Source: VGBO01 sp964453335 | GTDB lineage: Bacteria; Actinomycetota; Acidimicrobiia; Acidimicrobiales; CAIXPF01 | Assembly (NCBI GenBank): GCA_964453335.1 | Contig: CAYVOK010000012.1 | Span: 29,220-93,219 of the forward strand | Length of the DNA stretch: 64,000 nucleotides | Direction of reading: 5' to 3' | Shown: positions 50,308 to 59,064 of the stretch, one piece after another | Layout of the letters: each line of letters begins with the position of its first letter | Position numbering within the stretch: position 1 is the first letter of the stretch | The notes under the pieces: model-generated | The model's database searches: none | What the model was told of the DNA's origin: nothing | The model's input: only the letters and a program-made list of their open reading frames with translations | Made by a program: the position numbers and the translations under genes

Positions 50308-50895
50308 GTGCCGGAGCTGCGTCGGGTGTGCGTGTTCTGTGGGTCGAGCCCGGGACGGGGCGACGTCTACGTCGAGGCGGCACGGGCGATGGGCGCCGAG
50401 CTCGCCGGCCGGGGCATCGGCCTCGTCTACGGCGGCGGTGCCGTCGGGCTCATGGGCGTGGTGGCGGATGCCGTGCTCGACGCGGGTGGTTCGGTCACCG
50501 GTGTGATCCCGACCGGCCTGTTCTCCCGAGAGGTGGCGCACGACCGGGTGACGGAACTGCACCACACGGCGACGATGCACGAACGCAAGGCGCTCATGTA
50601 CGACCTCGCCGACGCGTTCGTGGCGATGCCGGGCGGTGTCGGCACCCTCGACGAACTGTTCGAGACGCTGACCTGGGCGCAGCTCGGTCTGCACGACAAG
50701 CCCGTGGGGCTGCTCGACGTCGACGGGTTCTTCGGTGATCTGCTCGCCTTCCTGCGCCGCACGGAGGACGACGGGTTCGTGAAGCACCGGCACCTCGCGC
50801 GCCTGCGGGTCACCGGACACCCGGCGACCCTGCTCGACGAGCTCGCGGAGGAGCCACCCGCCGCGCCCCCGTGGATCGGACCGGGGAAGTTGTGA
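50308..50895 (+). CDS. LOG-family nucleotide 5'-monophosphate phosphoribohydrolase
   Basis: A 195-aa Rossmann-like enzyme (TIGR00730). CVFCGSSPG (8-16), the MHERKALM helix (90-97) and PGGVGTLDE (108-116) are the family motifs. It cleaves the base from cytokinin-riboside or purine monophosphates; in bacteria it is often nucleotide clean-up. GTG 50308 is leaderless by spacing. It overlaps the HD-domain gene by GTGA. Confidence 0.9.
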   Translation: MPELRRVCVFCGSSPGRGDVYVEAARAMGAELAGRGIGLVYGGGAVGLMGVVADAVLDAGGSVTGVIPTGLFSREVAHDRVTELHHTATMHERKALMYDLADAFVAMPGGVGTLDELFETLTWAQLGLHDKPVGLLDVDGFFGDLLAFLRRTEDDGFVKHRHLARLRVTGHPATLLDELAEEPPAAPPWIGPGKL

Positions 50896-51569
50896 GCACG
50901 GTCTCCCCCCACGACGGTCATCCGCACCTCGACGGGGTCGTCGACGCGGCGCGCGCCGCCGGGGGTGAGGCGCTCGCCGCCCGGGTGCGGTTCCTCGTCG
51001 AACTCGACGCGTTGAAGCGGGTGCACCGTCGGAGCCTCCTCGTCGACGCGTCGCGGCCGGAGAACTCGGCGGAGCACAGCTGGCACCTCGCGCTGTTCGC
51101 CCTGTTGCTCGCACCGCACGCCGCCGAGGACGTCGACGTCACCCGTGTGGTGGAGATGCTGCTCGTGCACGACGTCGTCGAGATCGACGCCGGTGACGTG
51201 CTCGTCTACGACACCGCGGCGATGGCCGACAAGGCCCGGGCCGAGGCGGCCGCCGCCGATCGCATCTTCGGCCTGCTGCCCGACGCCGAGGCCGACCGTC
51301 TGCGCGCCCTGTGGGAGGAGTACGAGGAGCGCTCGACCCCCGAGGCCCGCTTCGCGTTCGCGGTCGACCGGTTGCAGCCGGTTCTGCTGAACGCGCTCTC
51401 GGGTGGACGGACCTGGCGGGACCACGGCGTGCACCTCGGTCGGGTCGTCGAGGTGAACGCACCGATCGGTGACGCCGCGCCGGAACTGTGGGCGTTCGCC
51501 CGTGCCGTGCTCGACGGTGCGGTCGGCGACGGGAGGCTCGACGCAGCGCCGGCTCCCCCGCCCGGGTGA
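50892..51569 (+). CDS. HD-domain nucleotide hydrolase
   Basis: A 225-aa HD-family phosphohydrolase like YfbR/HDDC2 5'-deoxynucleotidases. Metal ligands: His62-His65 region (AEHSWHLAL), His93-Asp94 in VHDVVEIDAGD and a later Asp in FAVDRLQPVLLN. Coupled by GTGA to a LOG gene, so both probably process nucleotide monophosphates. Length is normal. Confidence 0.87.
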   Translation: MSTVSPHDGHPHLDGVVDAARAAGGEALAARVRFLVELDALKRVHRRSLLVDASRPENSAEHSWHLALFALLLAPHAAEDVDVTRVVEMLLVHDVVEIDAGDVLVYDTAAMADKARAEAAAADRIFGLLPDAEADRLRALWEEYEERSTPEARFAFAVDRLQPVLLNALSGGRTWRDHGVHLGRVVEVNAPIGDAAPELWAFARAVLDGAVGDGRLDAAPAPPPG

Positions 51570-51591
51570 CGCTGCGGCAGAATGTCCAGCC

Positions 51592-53151
51592 ATGAAGGTC
51601 AACGTCGGAGAGATCCTCACCCGCCGCGCCCGCCAGAACCCGACCATGGAGGGTGTCGTCGACGTCGCGAGCGGTCGCCGGTTCACCTACCGGGAGACCA
51701 ACGAGCGCGCCAACCGGATCGGTGACGCGCTGGTCCGTCTCGGTGTCCGCACCGGTGACCGGATCGGTGTCCTCGCGAAGAACGGTCCGGAGTTCCTCGA
51801 AGCGTTCTTCGGGTGCGCCAAGCTCGGCATCGTCGTCGTCCCGCTGAACTGGCGGCTCGTCCCCGACGAGTTGGCGTTCATCCTCAACGACTCGGGTGTG
51901 ACGGCACTGCTCTTCGACGACGACTTCACGGCCACCGTCGAGGACCTGCACGGCCGCGGTGACGGCACGGCGCTGCGGCACTGGATCCAGATCGGCACGA
52001 AGGCCCGTCTCGGGTTCGCCCAGGGCTACGAGGACGTCCTCGCCGCCGCGTCGGGCGACGAGCCGCGGATCCTCGCCGAGGACGGCGACCTGCTCCACAT
52101 CATGTACACGTCGGGCACGACGGGGCTGCCGAAGGGTGCGGTGCACACGCAGTCGAGCGGCTACTGGTCGTCAGTCAACGGTGCGCTCACCTTCGACGTC
52201 CGCAACGGCGACCGCTACCAGGTGTGCCTCCCGATGTTCCACATCGGCGCGCTGTACCCGGCACAGGCGATGGTGCACCTCGGTGCGACGAACGTGATCC
52301 TGCGGGAGTTCGACCCGTACGTGGCGTGGAAGGTCATCGACGAGGAGCGCATCACCGGCACGTTGCTCGTCCCGGCGATGCTCACGTTCATGCTCGACAT
52401 CGTCGACGAGGTGAAGCCACGGCACGAGCACCTGCGGTGGGCGATGTCGGGTGCGGCACCGGTGCCGGTGACCTCGATCCAGGCGTACACCGACATGGGA
52501 ATCCCGCTGTGGCAGCTCTACGGGCTGACCGAGAGCTACGGCATCGGCACCGCGTCGACCGCAGAGCAGTCGGTCGAGCGACCGGGCACGGCGGGTCGGG
52601 GCTACTTCCTCTCCGACGCCCGCGTGGTCGGACCCGACCTCGTCGACCTGCCGCCGATGGTGCAGGGCGAGATCCTCCTGCGGGGCCCGCACCTGATGAA
52701 GGAGTACTGGAACCGCCCGGAGGCGACGGCGGAGACGCTGTGGCAGGACCCGGCCGACGGTTCCACGTGGCTGCGCACCGGCGACGCCGGGGTGATGGAC
52801 GCCGACGGCTTCGTCTTCGTGCAGGACCGCATCAAGGACATGCTGATCTCGGGCGGCGAGAACGTGTACCCGGCGGAGGTCGAGAACGTGATCCTCGGGC
52901 ACCCCGGTGTCAAGGAGGTCGCGGTGATCGGCATCCCGTCCGCGAAGTGGGGGGAATCCCCGCTCGCCGTCGTGGTCCGTGCCGACGACGCCCTCACCGA
53001 GGCGGACGTGATCGCCTGGTGCGACGGCAAGCTCGGCCGGTTCAAGATGCCGAAGGCCGTCGCCTTCACCGACGTCATCCCCCGGAACCCCTCGGGCAAG
53101 GTGCTCAAGCGCGTGCTGCGGGAGACGACGCAAGCGGTCGCCCCGGAGTGA
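51592..53151 (+). CDS. long-chain-type acyl-CoA ligase (AMP-forming)
   Basis: A 519-aa ANL enzyme. P-loop MYTSGTTGLPKGAVH, adenylate motif LWQLYGLTESYG, hinge VFVQDRIKDMLISGGENVYP, and C-terminal catalytic Lys in NPSGKVLKR. It activates a fatty or aromatic acid. ATG 51592 follows CAGAAT by 8 nt. Its end overlaps the following exporter gene by GTGA. Different from the ligase at 9489-11039. Confidence 0.92.
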   Translation: MKVNVGEILTRRARQNPTMEGVVDVASGRRFTYRETNERANRIGDALVRLGVRTGDRIGVLAKNGPEFLEAFFGCAKLGIVVVPLNWRLVPDELAFILNDSGVTALLFDDDFTATVEDLHGRGDGTALRHWIQIGTKARLGFAQGYEDVLAAASGDEPRILAEDGDLLHIMYTSGTTGLPKGAVHTQSSGYWSSVNGALTFDVRNGDRYQVCLPMFHIGALYPAQAMVHLGATNVILREFDPYVAWKVIDEERITGTLLVPAMLTFMLDIVDEVKPRHEHLRWAMSGAAPVPVTSIQAYTDMGIPLWQLYGLTESYGIGTASTAEQSVERPGTAGRGYFLSDARVVGPDLVDLPPMVQGEILLRGPHLMKEYWNRPEATAETLWQDPADGSTWLRTGDAGVMDADGFVFVQDRIKDMLISGGENVYPAEVENVILGHPGVKEVAVIGIPSAKWGESPLAVVVRADDALTEADVIAWCDGKLGRFKMPKAVAFTDVIPRNPSGKVLKRVLRETTQAVAPE

Positions 53152-54569
53152 CGGCCCCCGGCGGCGCGACGACGGACGAGGTCGACGCCAGGGCGTGGCT
53201 CACGCTCGTGATCGCCGCGACCGCCGGGTTCATGGTGGCGCTCGAGATCACGATCATCTCGGTGGCGTTCCCCCGTATCCGGGAGGCGTTCCCGTCGTCG
53301 TCGCCGGCGACGCTGTCGTGGATCTTCACGGCGTACAACATCGGCGTCGCCGCCCTGCTGCTGCTCGCCGGTTCGCTCGCCGACCGTGTCGGCCGCCGGC
53401 CGGTGTTCCTCACCGGGCTTCTCGTGTTCGCCGCCGGTTCCGCCGGGTCGGGGCTCGCGCCGACGGCGGAGCTCGTCATCGCGTCGCGGGTGCTGCAGTC
53501 GGCGGGTGGGGCGCTGCTGTTCCCGTCGGGCCTCGCGCTGGTACTCGACGCGTTCCCGCCCCGCCGCCGCCAGACGGCGGTCGGCGTGTGGGGCGCGACG
53601 AGCGGGCTCGCCGCTGCCATCGGACCGTCGCTCGGGTCGGTGCTCGTGCAGGCGTTCGGCTGGCGGGCGGTGTTCCTCATCAACGTGCCCGTCGCACTCG
53701 TGGCGGTGGTCGTCGGTCTGCGGTTCCTGCCGCGCCCGCCGAAGGCCGCCGAGGCGGCGCGCACCGACAAGGTCGCCGTGCCGTTCGCGTCGCTCGCCGT
53801 CGGCTGCCTGATCCTCGCGATCACCCAGGCGGAGTCGTCGGGCTGGGCGTCGCCGGTGATCATCGGCACCCTCGTCGCGGGTGTCGCGTGCATGGCCTTC
53901 TTCCTGTGGCGTTCGTTGCGCCATCCGGTGCCGTTGTTCGATCTCGGTCTGTTCCGTCTGCGTTCGTACGCGGCCGCGAACTTCGCCGCCTTCGTGTTCG
54001 CGGTGGCGTTCTTCGACTGGCTGGTGCTGTTGCCCACGTACCTGCAGCGGGTGTGGGGGTGGTCGGTGCTCGAGGCCGGGTTCGCTATTGCGCCGAGTCC
54101 GCTGCTGTCCGCGCTGCTCGCCCCGATCTCGGGGCGGATCGCCGACCGGTTCGGCGCCCGTCCGCTGCTCGTGCTGTGCGGTGTGTCGGGTGCGGCGGGG
54201 ATGGCTGCCCACCTGCTCTTCACCGGACTCACCCCGTCGCTCGTCGCCGGGGTGCTCGTGCCGGGCCTGCTGCTCGGCGTCTGTTCGGCGAACGGGTTCT
54301 CGCTCATCGTCGGCGCGGCCATGCGGGACGTCCCGCCGCACCGCTTCGGGATGGCCGGCGCAGGCCGCACGACGGTGTTCCAGCTCGCGACCGCGGTCGG
54401 CATCGCGGTCGGTGCGGCGATCGCGGGCCGTGAACGCCCGCCGGCGGCGTGGCTCGACGCGTTCCGTGCGTCGTGGGTGGTGGCGCTGGTCCTGATGCTG
54501 GTGCTCGCCGTGTCGATGTTCGTCGCCTATCCGGCGGGTCCGATGCGCCACGGCGCACCGGGCAGGTGA
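53148..54569 (+). CDS. MFS exporter, DHA2/EmrB-like
   Basis: A 473-aa transporter with 12-14 helices. Motif A is GSLADRVGRRPVFLTG, and GGALLFPSGLALVLDAF plus GPSLGSVLVQAFGWRAVFLINVP (motif C) are typical of drug:H+ antiporters with 14 helices. GTG 53148 overlaps the ligase stop by 4 bp; an LLM gene follows 11 bp later with an AGGAGG site. The substrate is unknown. Confidence 0.87.
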   Translation: MTAPGGATTDEVDARAWLTLVIAATAGFMVALEITIISVAFPRIREAFPSSSPATLSWIFTAYNIGVAALLLLAGSLADRVGRRPVFLTGLLVFAAGSAGSGLAPTAELVIASRVLQSAGGALLFPSGLALVLDAFPPRRRQTAVGVWGATSGLAAAIGPSLGSVLVQAFGWRAVFLINVPVALVAVVVGLRFLPRPPKAAEAARTDKVAVPFASLAVGCLILAITQAESSGWASPVIIGTLVAGVACMAFFLWRSLRHPVPLFDLGLFRLRSYAAANFAAFVFAVAFFDWLVLLPTYLQRVWGWSVLEAGFAIAPSPLLSALLAPISGRIADRFGARPLLVLCGVSGAAGMAAHLLFTGLTPSLVAGVLVPGLLLGVCSANGFSLIVGAAMRDVPPHRFGMAGAGRTTVFQLATAVGIAVGAAIAGRERPPAAWLDAFRASWVVALVLMLVLAVSMFVAYPAGPMRHGAPGR

Positions 54570-54580
54570 GAGGAGGAACC

Positions 54581-55348
54581 ATGCGGTTCGGTTACACGGT
54601 CCCGAACAACTGGGGTATCGCCGACGTCGAGGGGCTGGTCGCGCTCGGCCCTGCGGCCGAGGAGCGCGGGTTCGACTCGCTGTGGGTGAACCACCATCTG
54701 CTCAACATCGGGTACGTGCGTGACCGGCTCGGGGCGGGCGACTACTTCGACGCGTTGACGTTGCTCACCTGGGTGGCGGCGCGCACCTCGAAGGTCAGGC
54801 TCGGCACGTCGGTCCTCGTCCTGCCGTACTGCAACCCGTTCGGTCTCGCGAAGTCGCTTGCGACGCTCGATGTCCTGTCGGGCGGTCGGGTGATCGCCGG
54901 GCTCGGCGTGGGAAGCCTCGAAGCGGAGCACGTCCAGGTCGCGGGCGTCGACTACGCCGATCGTGGTGCGTGGACCGATGAGGCGATCGGTCTGATGCGG
55001 GCGTTGTGGACCGAGGACGAGCCGGCGTTCGAGGGACGGTGGTTGCGGGTCGGCGGGGCGCACGTGGCACCGAAGCCGACGCAGACGCCGTTGCCCGTCG
55101 TCATCGGCGGGAACCGGCGGCCGGCGTTGCGGCGGGTCGCCCGGTTCGCGCAGGGTTGGCACCCGCTCGGCCCGTCGCCGGAAGGGTTGCGGACCCGTCT
55201 CGTCACCCTCGACGAGGAACTCGCCGCAGTCGGTCGGTCGCGCGCCGACATTCAGATCTCGTTGCGCTGGGACATCCGCCCCGGCAAGGACGTCGCCCCA
55301 CTGCTCGAGGAGTACGCGGCGGCGGGTGTCGACGAGGTGGTGTGGTCG
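54581..55348 (+). CDS. LLM-class F420-dependent oxidoreductase, 3' end lost in gap
   Basis: The first 256 aa of a luciferase-like enzyme: RFGYTVPNNWGIADVEGLVALG, FDSLWVNHHLLNIGYVRDR, TSVLVLPYCNPFGLAKSLATLD, GGRVIAGLGVGSLEAEH, and PLPVVIGGNRRPALRRVARFAQGWHP. Family members have about 280-300 aa, so about 30-40 residues are missing in the N run. ATG 54581 has AGGAGG at the right distance. It is the last gene of the ligase-exporter unit and convergent with the thioesterase gene. Confidence 0.85.
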
Positions 55349-55448
55349 NNNNNNNNNNNNNNNNNNNNNNNNNNNNNNNNNNNNNNNNNNNNNNNNNNNN
55401 NNNNNNNNNNNNNNNNNNNNNNNNNNNNNNNNNNNNNNNNNNNNNNNN
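55349..55448. other. assembly gap of exactly 100 N between two convergent genes
   Basis: One hundred N hide the ends of the LLM gene (plus) and of the thioesterase gene (minus). Both proteins lack together roughly 90-110 residues, so the real gap is likely about 300 bp. Confidence 0.98.
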
Positions 55449-56065
55449 TCGAGGGAGAGCGACTGCTGCGACGCCCGGTCGGGCAGGTGCGCCTGCGGTT
55501 CTCGGGCCGCGCGTGTCGGCCCGTTGTCCGACGCGTAGGCGAGTGCGAGCACGTGGGTGAGCGCAGCGTCACCGAGGTCGCCTCGTACCCGGAACCACAT
55601 GCGCCGTTCGTACGGCGGCCCGCCGACGGGCGGGATGTCACGACAGTCGACGACGTCACCGTCGTAGCGACCCGGCGGCAGGTCCTCGGGCCGTGGCAGC
55701 CCGGTGAGGTCGACGGGTGGCTGGTAGTCATCCCCGTCCTCGTCGTCGTGGAACGACGCAGTGAGCACGAGCACCGGATCGGCGGACGGCTGGCGCACGA
55801 CGACCCGCCGGGTCGCGAACGACGCGCCGTCGCGGGTGCGTTCGACGTGGTGCACGAGCGGTTCGTCGAACCGTCCGGTGCGCACGAACGACGCGTGCAG
55901 CGAGTGGACGTGGCGGTGGTCGCCGACGGTCCGGCACGCCGCGGCGAGTGCCTGCGCGACGACGAGACCGCCGAACACGTGCCGGCGCCCCGGTTCGGGC
56001 GCGCCTTCGAACCGGTCGCCGTCGAGTGCGGCGAGCGCGAGGCGCTCGTGCAGAGGTGCGCCCAC
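55449..56065 (-). CDS. TesB-like acyl-CoA thioesterase II, 3' end lost in gap
   Basis: The first about 205 aa of a double-hotdog thioesterase. GRRHVFGGLVVAQALAAACRTV (first hotdog helix) and VHSLHASFVRTGRFDEPLVHHVERTRDG are strong TesB blocks; GDAALTHVLALAYASDN starts the second hotdog. The sequence ends at QSLSL just before the expected DH of the active site, which lies in the gap. GTG 56065 is 11 nt after the SDR stop, so it is in one unit with it. Confidence 0.87.
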
Positions 56066-56076
56066 GGCGCCCGGGG

Positions 56077-56928
56077 TCAGCGTCCCTCGGGGCGGTAGAC
56101 CCGGATCGGCTTCGCCTCGGTCCACACGTCGGGCTGACGACGCCACGGCTTGCCGGTGCAGAACCCACCGTCGACGACCATGGCATGCCCGGTCACCCAC
56201 TGCGAGTCGTCGGAGGCGAAGAACAACGCCGCCTGGGCGATGTCCATCGGTTCACCGATCCGCTTCATCGGCTGCGCCTCGCTGCCGACGTCGCGCATCT
56301 TCTCGACGCGCCGTTCGGCGGCCTCCCGGCCCTTGTACTCGATGGGTCGACCCGCCGCGAGCGGGGTGGCGATGAACCCGGGGCAGATGCAGTTCACCCG
56401 CACGTTCTCCTCCGCGAGCTCGTTCGCGACCGACGTGGTCAGGTGGATGACCCCGGCCTTCGCCACGTTGTAGAGGTGCCCGGCGTTGCCGGTGCGCAGA
56501 CCGGCGACGGACGCCGTCGAGATGATCGACCCGGAACCCTGCCGCTTCATGTGCGGTGCGGCGTGCTTCATGCCGAAGAACACGCCCTTGAGGAGCACGT
56601 CGAACGTGAGGTCGAAGTCGGCCTCCGAGATCGACTCGATCGGCCCGATCGCCCCGCCGAACCCGGCGTTGTTGAACAGCACGTCGATCGCACCGAACTC
56701 GCGGATCGCCTCGTCGATCATGCCCGCGACCTCGTCCTCCTTGGACACGTCGCAGCGCACGTATACGCAGTCCTTGCCGAGGCGGTTGACGACGTCGGCG
56801 CCGGCGGCCGCCTGCATGTCGCCGATGACGACCTTCGCGCCCTCGGTGACGAACAGCTCCGCGGTCGCAGCGCCGATACCGCTCGCCCCGCCCGTGATGA
56901 CCGCGACCTTGCCGTCGAGACGACCCAT
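56077..56928 (-). CDS. short-chain dehydrogenase/reductase
   Basis: A 283-aa SDR. TGGASGIG (12-19) binds NAD(P), NNAG (86-89) is the structural motif and Tyr153-x3-Lys157 with a Ser near 138-140 is the catalytic set. Asp37 after beta-2 (VVIGDM) suggests NAD preference. The C-terminal extension of about 25 residues past the usual VDGGF ending is slightly long. Substrate unknown. A run of G (AGGGGGG) precedes ATG 56928. Confidence 0.9.
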   Translation of the reverse strand: MGRLDGKVAVITGGASGIGAATAELFVTEGAKVVIGDMQAAAGADVVNRLGKDCVYVRCDVSKEDEVAGMIDEAIREFGAIDVLFNNAGFGGAIGPIESISEADFDLTFDVLLKGVFFGMKHAAPHMKRQGSGSIISTASVAGLRTGNAGHLYNVAKAGVIHLTTSVANELAEENVRVNCICPGFIATPLAAGRPIEYKGREAAERRVEKMRDVGSEAQPMKRIGEPMDIAQAALFFASDDSQWVTGHAMVVDGGFCTGKPWRRQPDVWTEAKPIRVYRPEGR

Positions 56929-56989
56929 GGTGCCCCCCTGATCCTGCGGCCGGTACCCCGCCGACCGTGCGCTGCGCACGGTAGTGCGC

Positions 56990-57781
56990 TCAGCCGCCGG
57001 CCGACCGTGCGACGACGAAGATCCGGCGGAACGGGAGCACGGTCCGACCGTCGCGGGCCGGGTACGCCGCAGCGAGACGGGCGGCGAGGTCGTCGCAGAA
57101 CGCGTCGTGGGCGGCGTCGTCGAGTGCGGCGAGGACGGGACGCAGCGCAGTGCCGCGCACCCACTCGAGCACGGGGCGTTCGCCGTGGAGCACGTGCAGG
57201 TAGGTGGTCTCCCATGCGTCGACCGAGCAGCCTGCACCGACGAGCATGCGCAGGTAGTGGTCGGCGTCATGGGACCGGGGACGGTCGAGGACCGCCGGGT
57301 CGACGAGGTCGCGCCAGCGCGCCGAGGTGACGGTCTCCTCGATGCAACGGTGGCTCGGTGCGTCGAAGTTGCCCGGGACCTGGAACGCGAGCTCCCCGCC
57401 CGGGCGCAGCAGCCCGACGAGGTCGCCGAGCAGGAGGTCGTGGCCGGGCACCCATTGCAGCGTGGCGTTCGAGACGACGACGTCGACGGGCGCGTCGGGC
57501 CGCCAGGTACGGAGGTCCCCCTCGACGAACCGCAGGCGACCGTGGCCGAGCGGCTGTGCGGCGGCGATCATCTCGGGCGAGGTGTCGACGCCGACGACGT
57601 CGGCCTCCGGCCAACGGTCGCACAACCCGGCGGTGAGCGTCCCGGGCCCGCAGCCGAGGTCGACGACCCGCCGCACGTCGGTGACGTCGACGCGAGCGAC
57701 GAGGTCGGTGAAGGGTCGGGCGCGTTCGTCGCCGAACCGCAGGTACTGCGCCGGGTCCCACCGTGGCGTTCGTCCGACCAT
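56990..57781 (-). CDS. trans-aconitate 2-methyltransferase-like protein
   Basis: A 263-aa class I methyltransferase like Tam. WDPAQYLRFGDERARPFTDL at the start and SAM loop VVDLGCGPG (39-47), then VDTSPEMIAAA, VVVSNATLQWVP and LRPGGELAFQVPGN are all Tam features. It methylates trans-aconitate, a spontaneous isomer that inhibits aconitase. ATG 57781 lies 7 nt from TACCGT inside an 18-bp palindrome shared with the divergent gene. Confidence 0.88.
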   Translation of the reverse strand: MVGRTPRWDPAQYLRFGDERARPFTDLVARVDVTDVRRVVDLGCGPGTLTAGLCDRWPEADVVGVDTSPEMIAAAQPLGHGRLRFVEGDLRTWRPDAPVDVVVSNATLQWVPGHDLLLGDLVGLLRPGGELAFQVPGNFDAPSHRCIEETVTSARWRDLVDPAVLDRPRSHDADHYLRMLVGAGCSVDAWETTYLHVLHGERPVLEWVRGTALRPVLAALDDAAHDAFCDDLAARLAAAYPARDGRTVLPFRRIFVVARSAGG

Positions 57782-57784
57782 GCC

Positions 57785-57802
57785 GACGACGGTACCGTCG
57801 TC
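57785..57802. promoter_or_regulatory. 18-bp perfect palindrome acting as two-way -10 element
   Basis: GACGACGGTACCGTCGTC is its own reverse complement. It contains TACCGT on each strand: 57793-57798 (plus), 6 nt before GTG 57805, and 57794-57789 (minus), 7 nt before ATG 57781. The start codons are 23 bp apart. Confidence 0.6.
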
Positions 57803-57804
57803 CC

Positions 57805-58593
57805 GTGCCCGATCCCCGTGACATCGCCGAACGTTGGGCGTCGTCGCGTTCGAGCGACCCGACCGCCCACGTCACCACTTGCTACGCACCCGATGCCGTG
57901 CTCGTCGGGCTCGACGGCACGCCGCTGGCGGTGGGCCGCGACGCCGTCGCTGCGTTCGAGGTGCAGGCGTTCCTGCAGGTGCCCGACCGGCGCTGCAGCG
58001 TGGCCCGTGTGCTCGCCGACGCCGAGGGGTCGACGGTGGTGGTCGAGGGCCTGCAGTCGGGTCGGGACACCGTCGACGCCGTCCCCATGTCGGCGCCGGT
58101 GCTGTGCTGGTGGCGCCTCGACGCTGCGGGCCTGATCGTCGAGGAGCACCGGTACCTTCCCTGGGACCGTCGCCGAATCCTCGACGACGACTCCTTCAGC
58201 CGTCCGCCGCGCCCCGACGACGCACGTCGGCGCTCCGCAGGTGCCGTCCGTGATCTCGTGGCCCGGTGGGCGGAGGCGTGGGCCTGGGACGCCGGGCTCG
58301 CCGTCGACGCGTTCGTCGCCGACGGTGTCGTGGTCCGCCCCGACGCCGCCGATCCGACGGTCGTGCTCGAGGGGGCGGGGGCGTGGCGGGCGCGCGAGGT
58401 CGCCGCTCGTGCGGCGATCGGCCCTGCGCCCGTGGTGCGGGTCGACGCCACCGTCGGGGCCGGCGATCAGATCGCCATGCGCGTCGCATTCGGTGCGGGT
58501 GCGCCGGAGGTGCTGCTCGTCGTCCTCGACGACGCCGACCGGTTCGTCCGCCTCGACCGGTTCGCGCCGCACGCCGGTGGGGTGCAGCGTTAG
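57805..58593 (+). CDS. tandem SnoaL/NTF2-like domain protein
   Basis: A 262-aa protein with two NTF2-like (SnoaL) alpha+beta cones, about 1-125 and 140-262. IAERWASSRSSDPTAHVTTCYAPDAVLV and VARWAEAWAWDAGLAVDAFVADGVVVRP are the matching starts of the two copies. Such pockets bind small ligands or act as isomerases; no function is clear. Divergent from the Tam-like gene. Confidence 0.7.
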   Translation: MPDPRDIAERWASSRSSDPTAHVTTCYAPDAVLVGLDGTPLAVGRDAVAAFEVQAFLQVPDRRCSVARVLADAEGSTVVVEGLQSGRDTVDAVPMSAPVLCWWRLDAAGLIVEEHRYLPWDRRRILDDDSFSRPPRPDDARRRSAGAVRDLVARWAEAWAWDAGLAVDAFVADGVVVRPDAADPTVVLEGAGAWRAREVAARAAIGPAPVVRVDATVGAGDQIAMRVAFGAGAPEVLLVVLDDADRFVRLDRFAPHAGGVQR

Positions 58594-58596
58594 GGT
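58591..58596 (+). promoter_or_regulatory. -10-like box overlapping the upstream stop
   Basis: TAGGGT includes the TAG stop of the NTF2-like gene and lies exactly 6 nt before ATG 58603. Could be an internal leaderless promoter. Confidence 0.38.
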
Positions 58597-58602
58597 GCGG
58601 CC

Positions 58603-59037
58603 ATGGCAGACGACACGACGACGCTCGAGGCCGAGTTCCTCTTCGAACTGACGGCCGAGGTGGCGATGGCCCGCCACCAGGTGATCAAGAACGGCCCGCA
58701 GGGCAGCCGCGTCGCGGCGACCGTTACGGGCGGGACCTTCGAGGGCCCGCGCCTGCGGGGCACCGTCGTGCCGCCCGGCGGCGACTGGGTGACGAACCGG
58801 GCGGACGGCACGTTCAAGCTCGACGTGCGCCTGCTGCTCAACACCGAGGACGGCGCGTCGATTCTCATGACCTACCTCGGTGTCGGCCGCCCCGGTGACG
58901 GTGCGAGCGAGCTGCGGACCGCGCCGCTGTTCGAGACGGGCGACGAGCGGTATGCGTGGCTGAACGGCGTGCAGGCGGTCGGTATCGGCCGTGCGGTGCC
59001 GGGCAGCGTCACCTACCGCGTGTACGCGCTGCGCTGA
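58603..59037 (+). CDS. DUF3237-family protein
   Basis: A 144-aa all-beta protein. LEAEFLFELTAEV, GPRLRGTVVPPGGDWVT and the ending WLNGVQAVGIGRAVPGSVTYRVYAL match DUF3237. The family is a small beta barrel of unknown activity, found near aromatic or fatty-acid degradation genes. It is 9 bp after the NTF2-like gene. Confidence 0.85.
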   Translation: MADDTTTLEAEFLFELTAEVAMARHQVIKNGPQGSRVAATVTGGTFEGPRLRGTVVPPGGDWVTNRADGTFKLDVRLLLNTEDGASILMTYLGVGRPGDGASELRTAPLFETGDERYAWLNGVQAVGIGRAVPGSVTYRVYALR

Positions 59038-59064
59038 CGCTGCGGGACTGCTAGGCCTAGCGGC

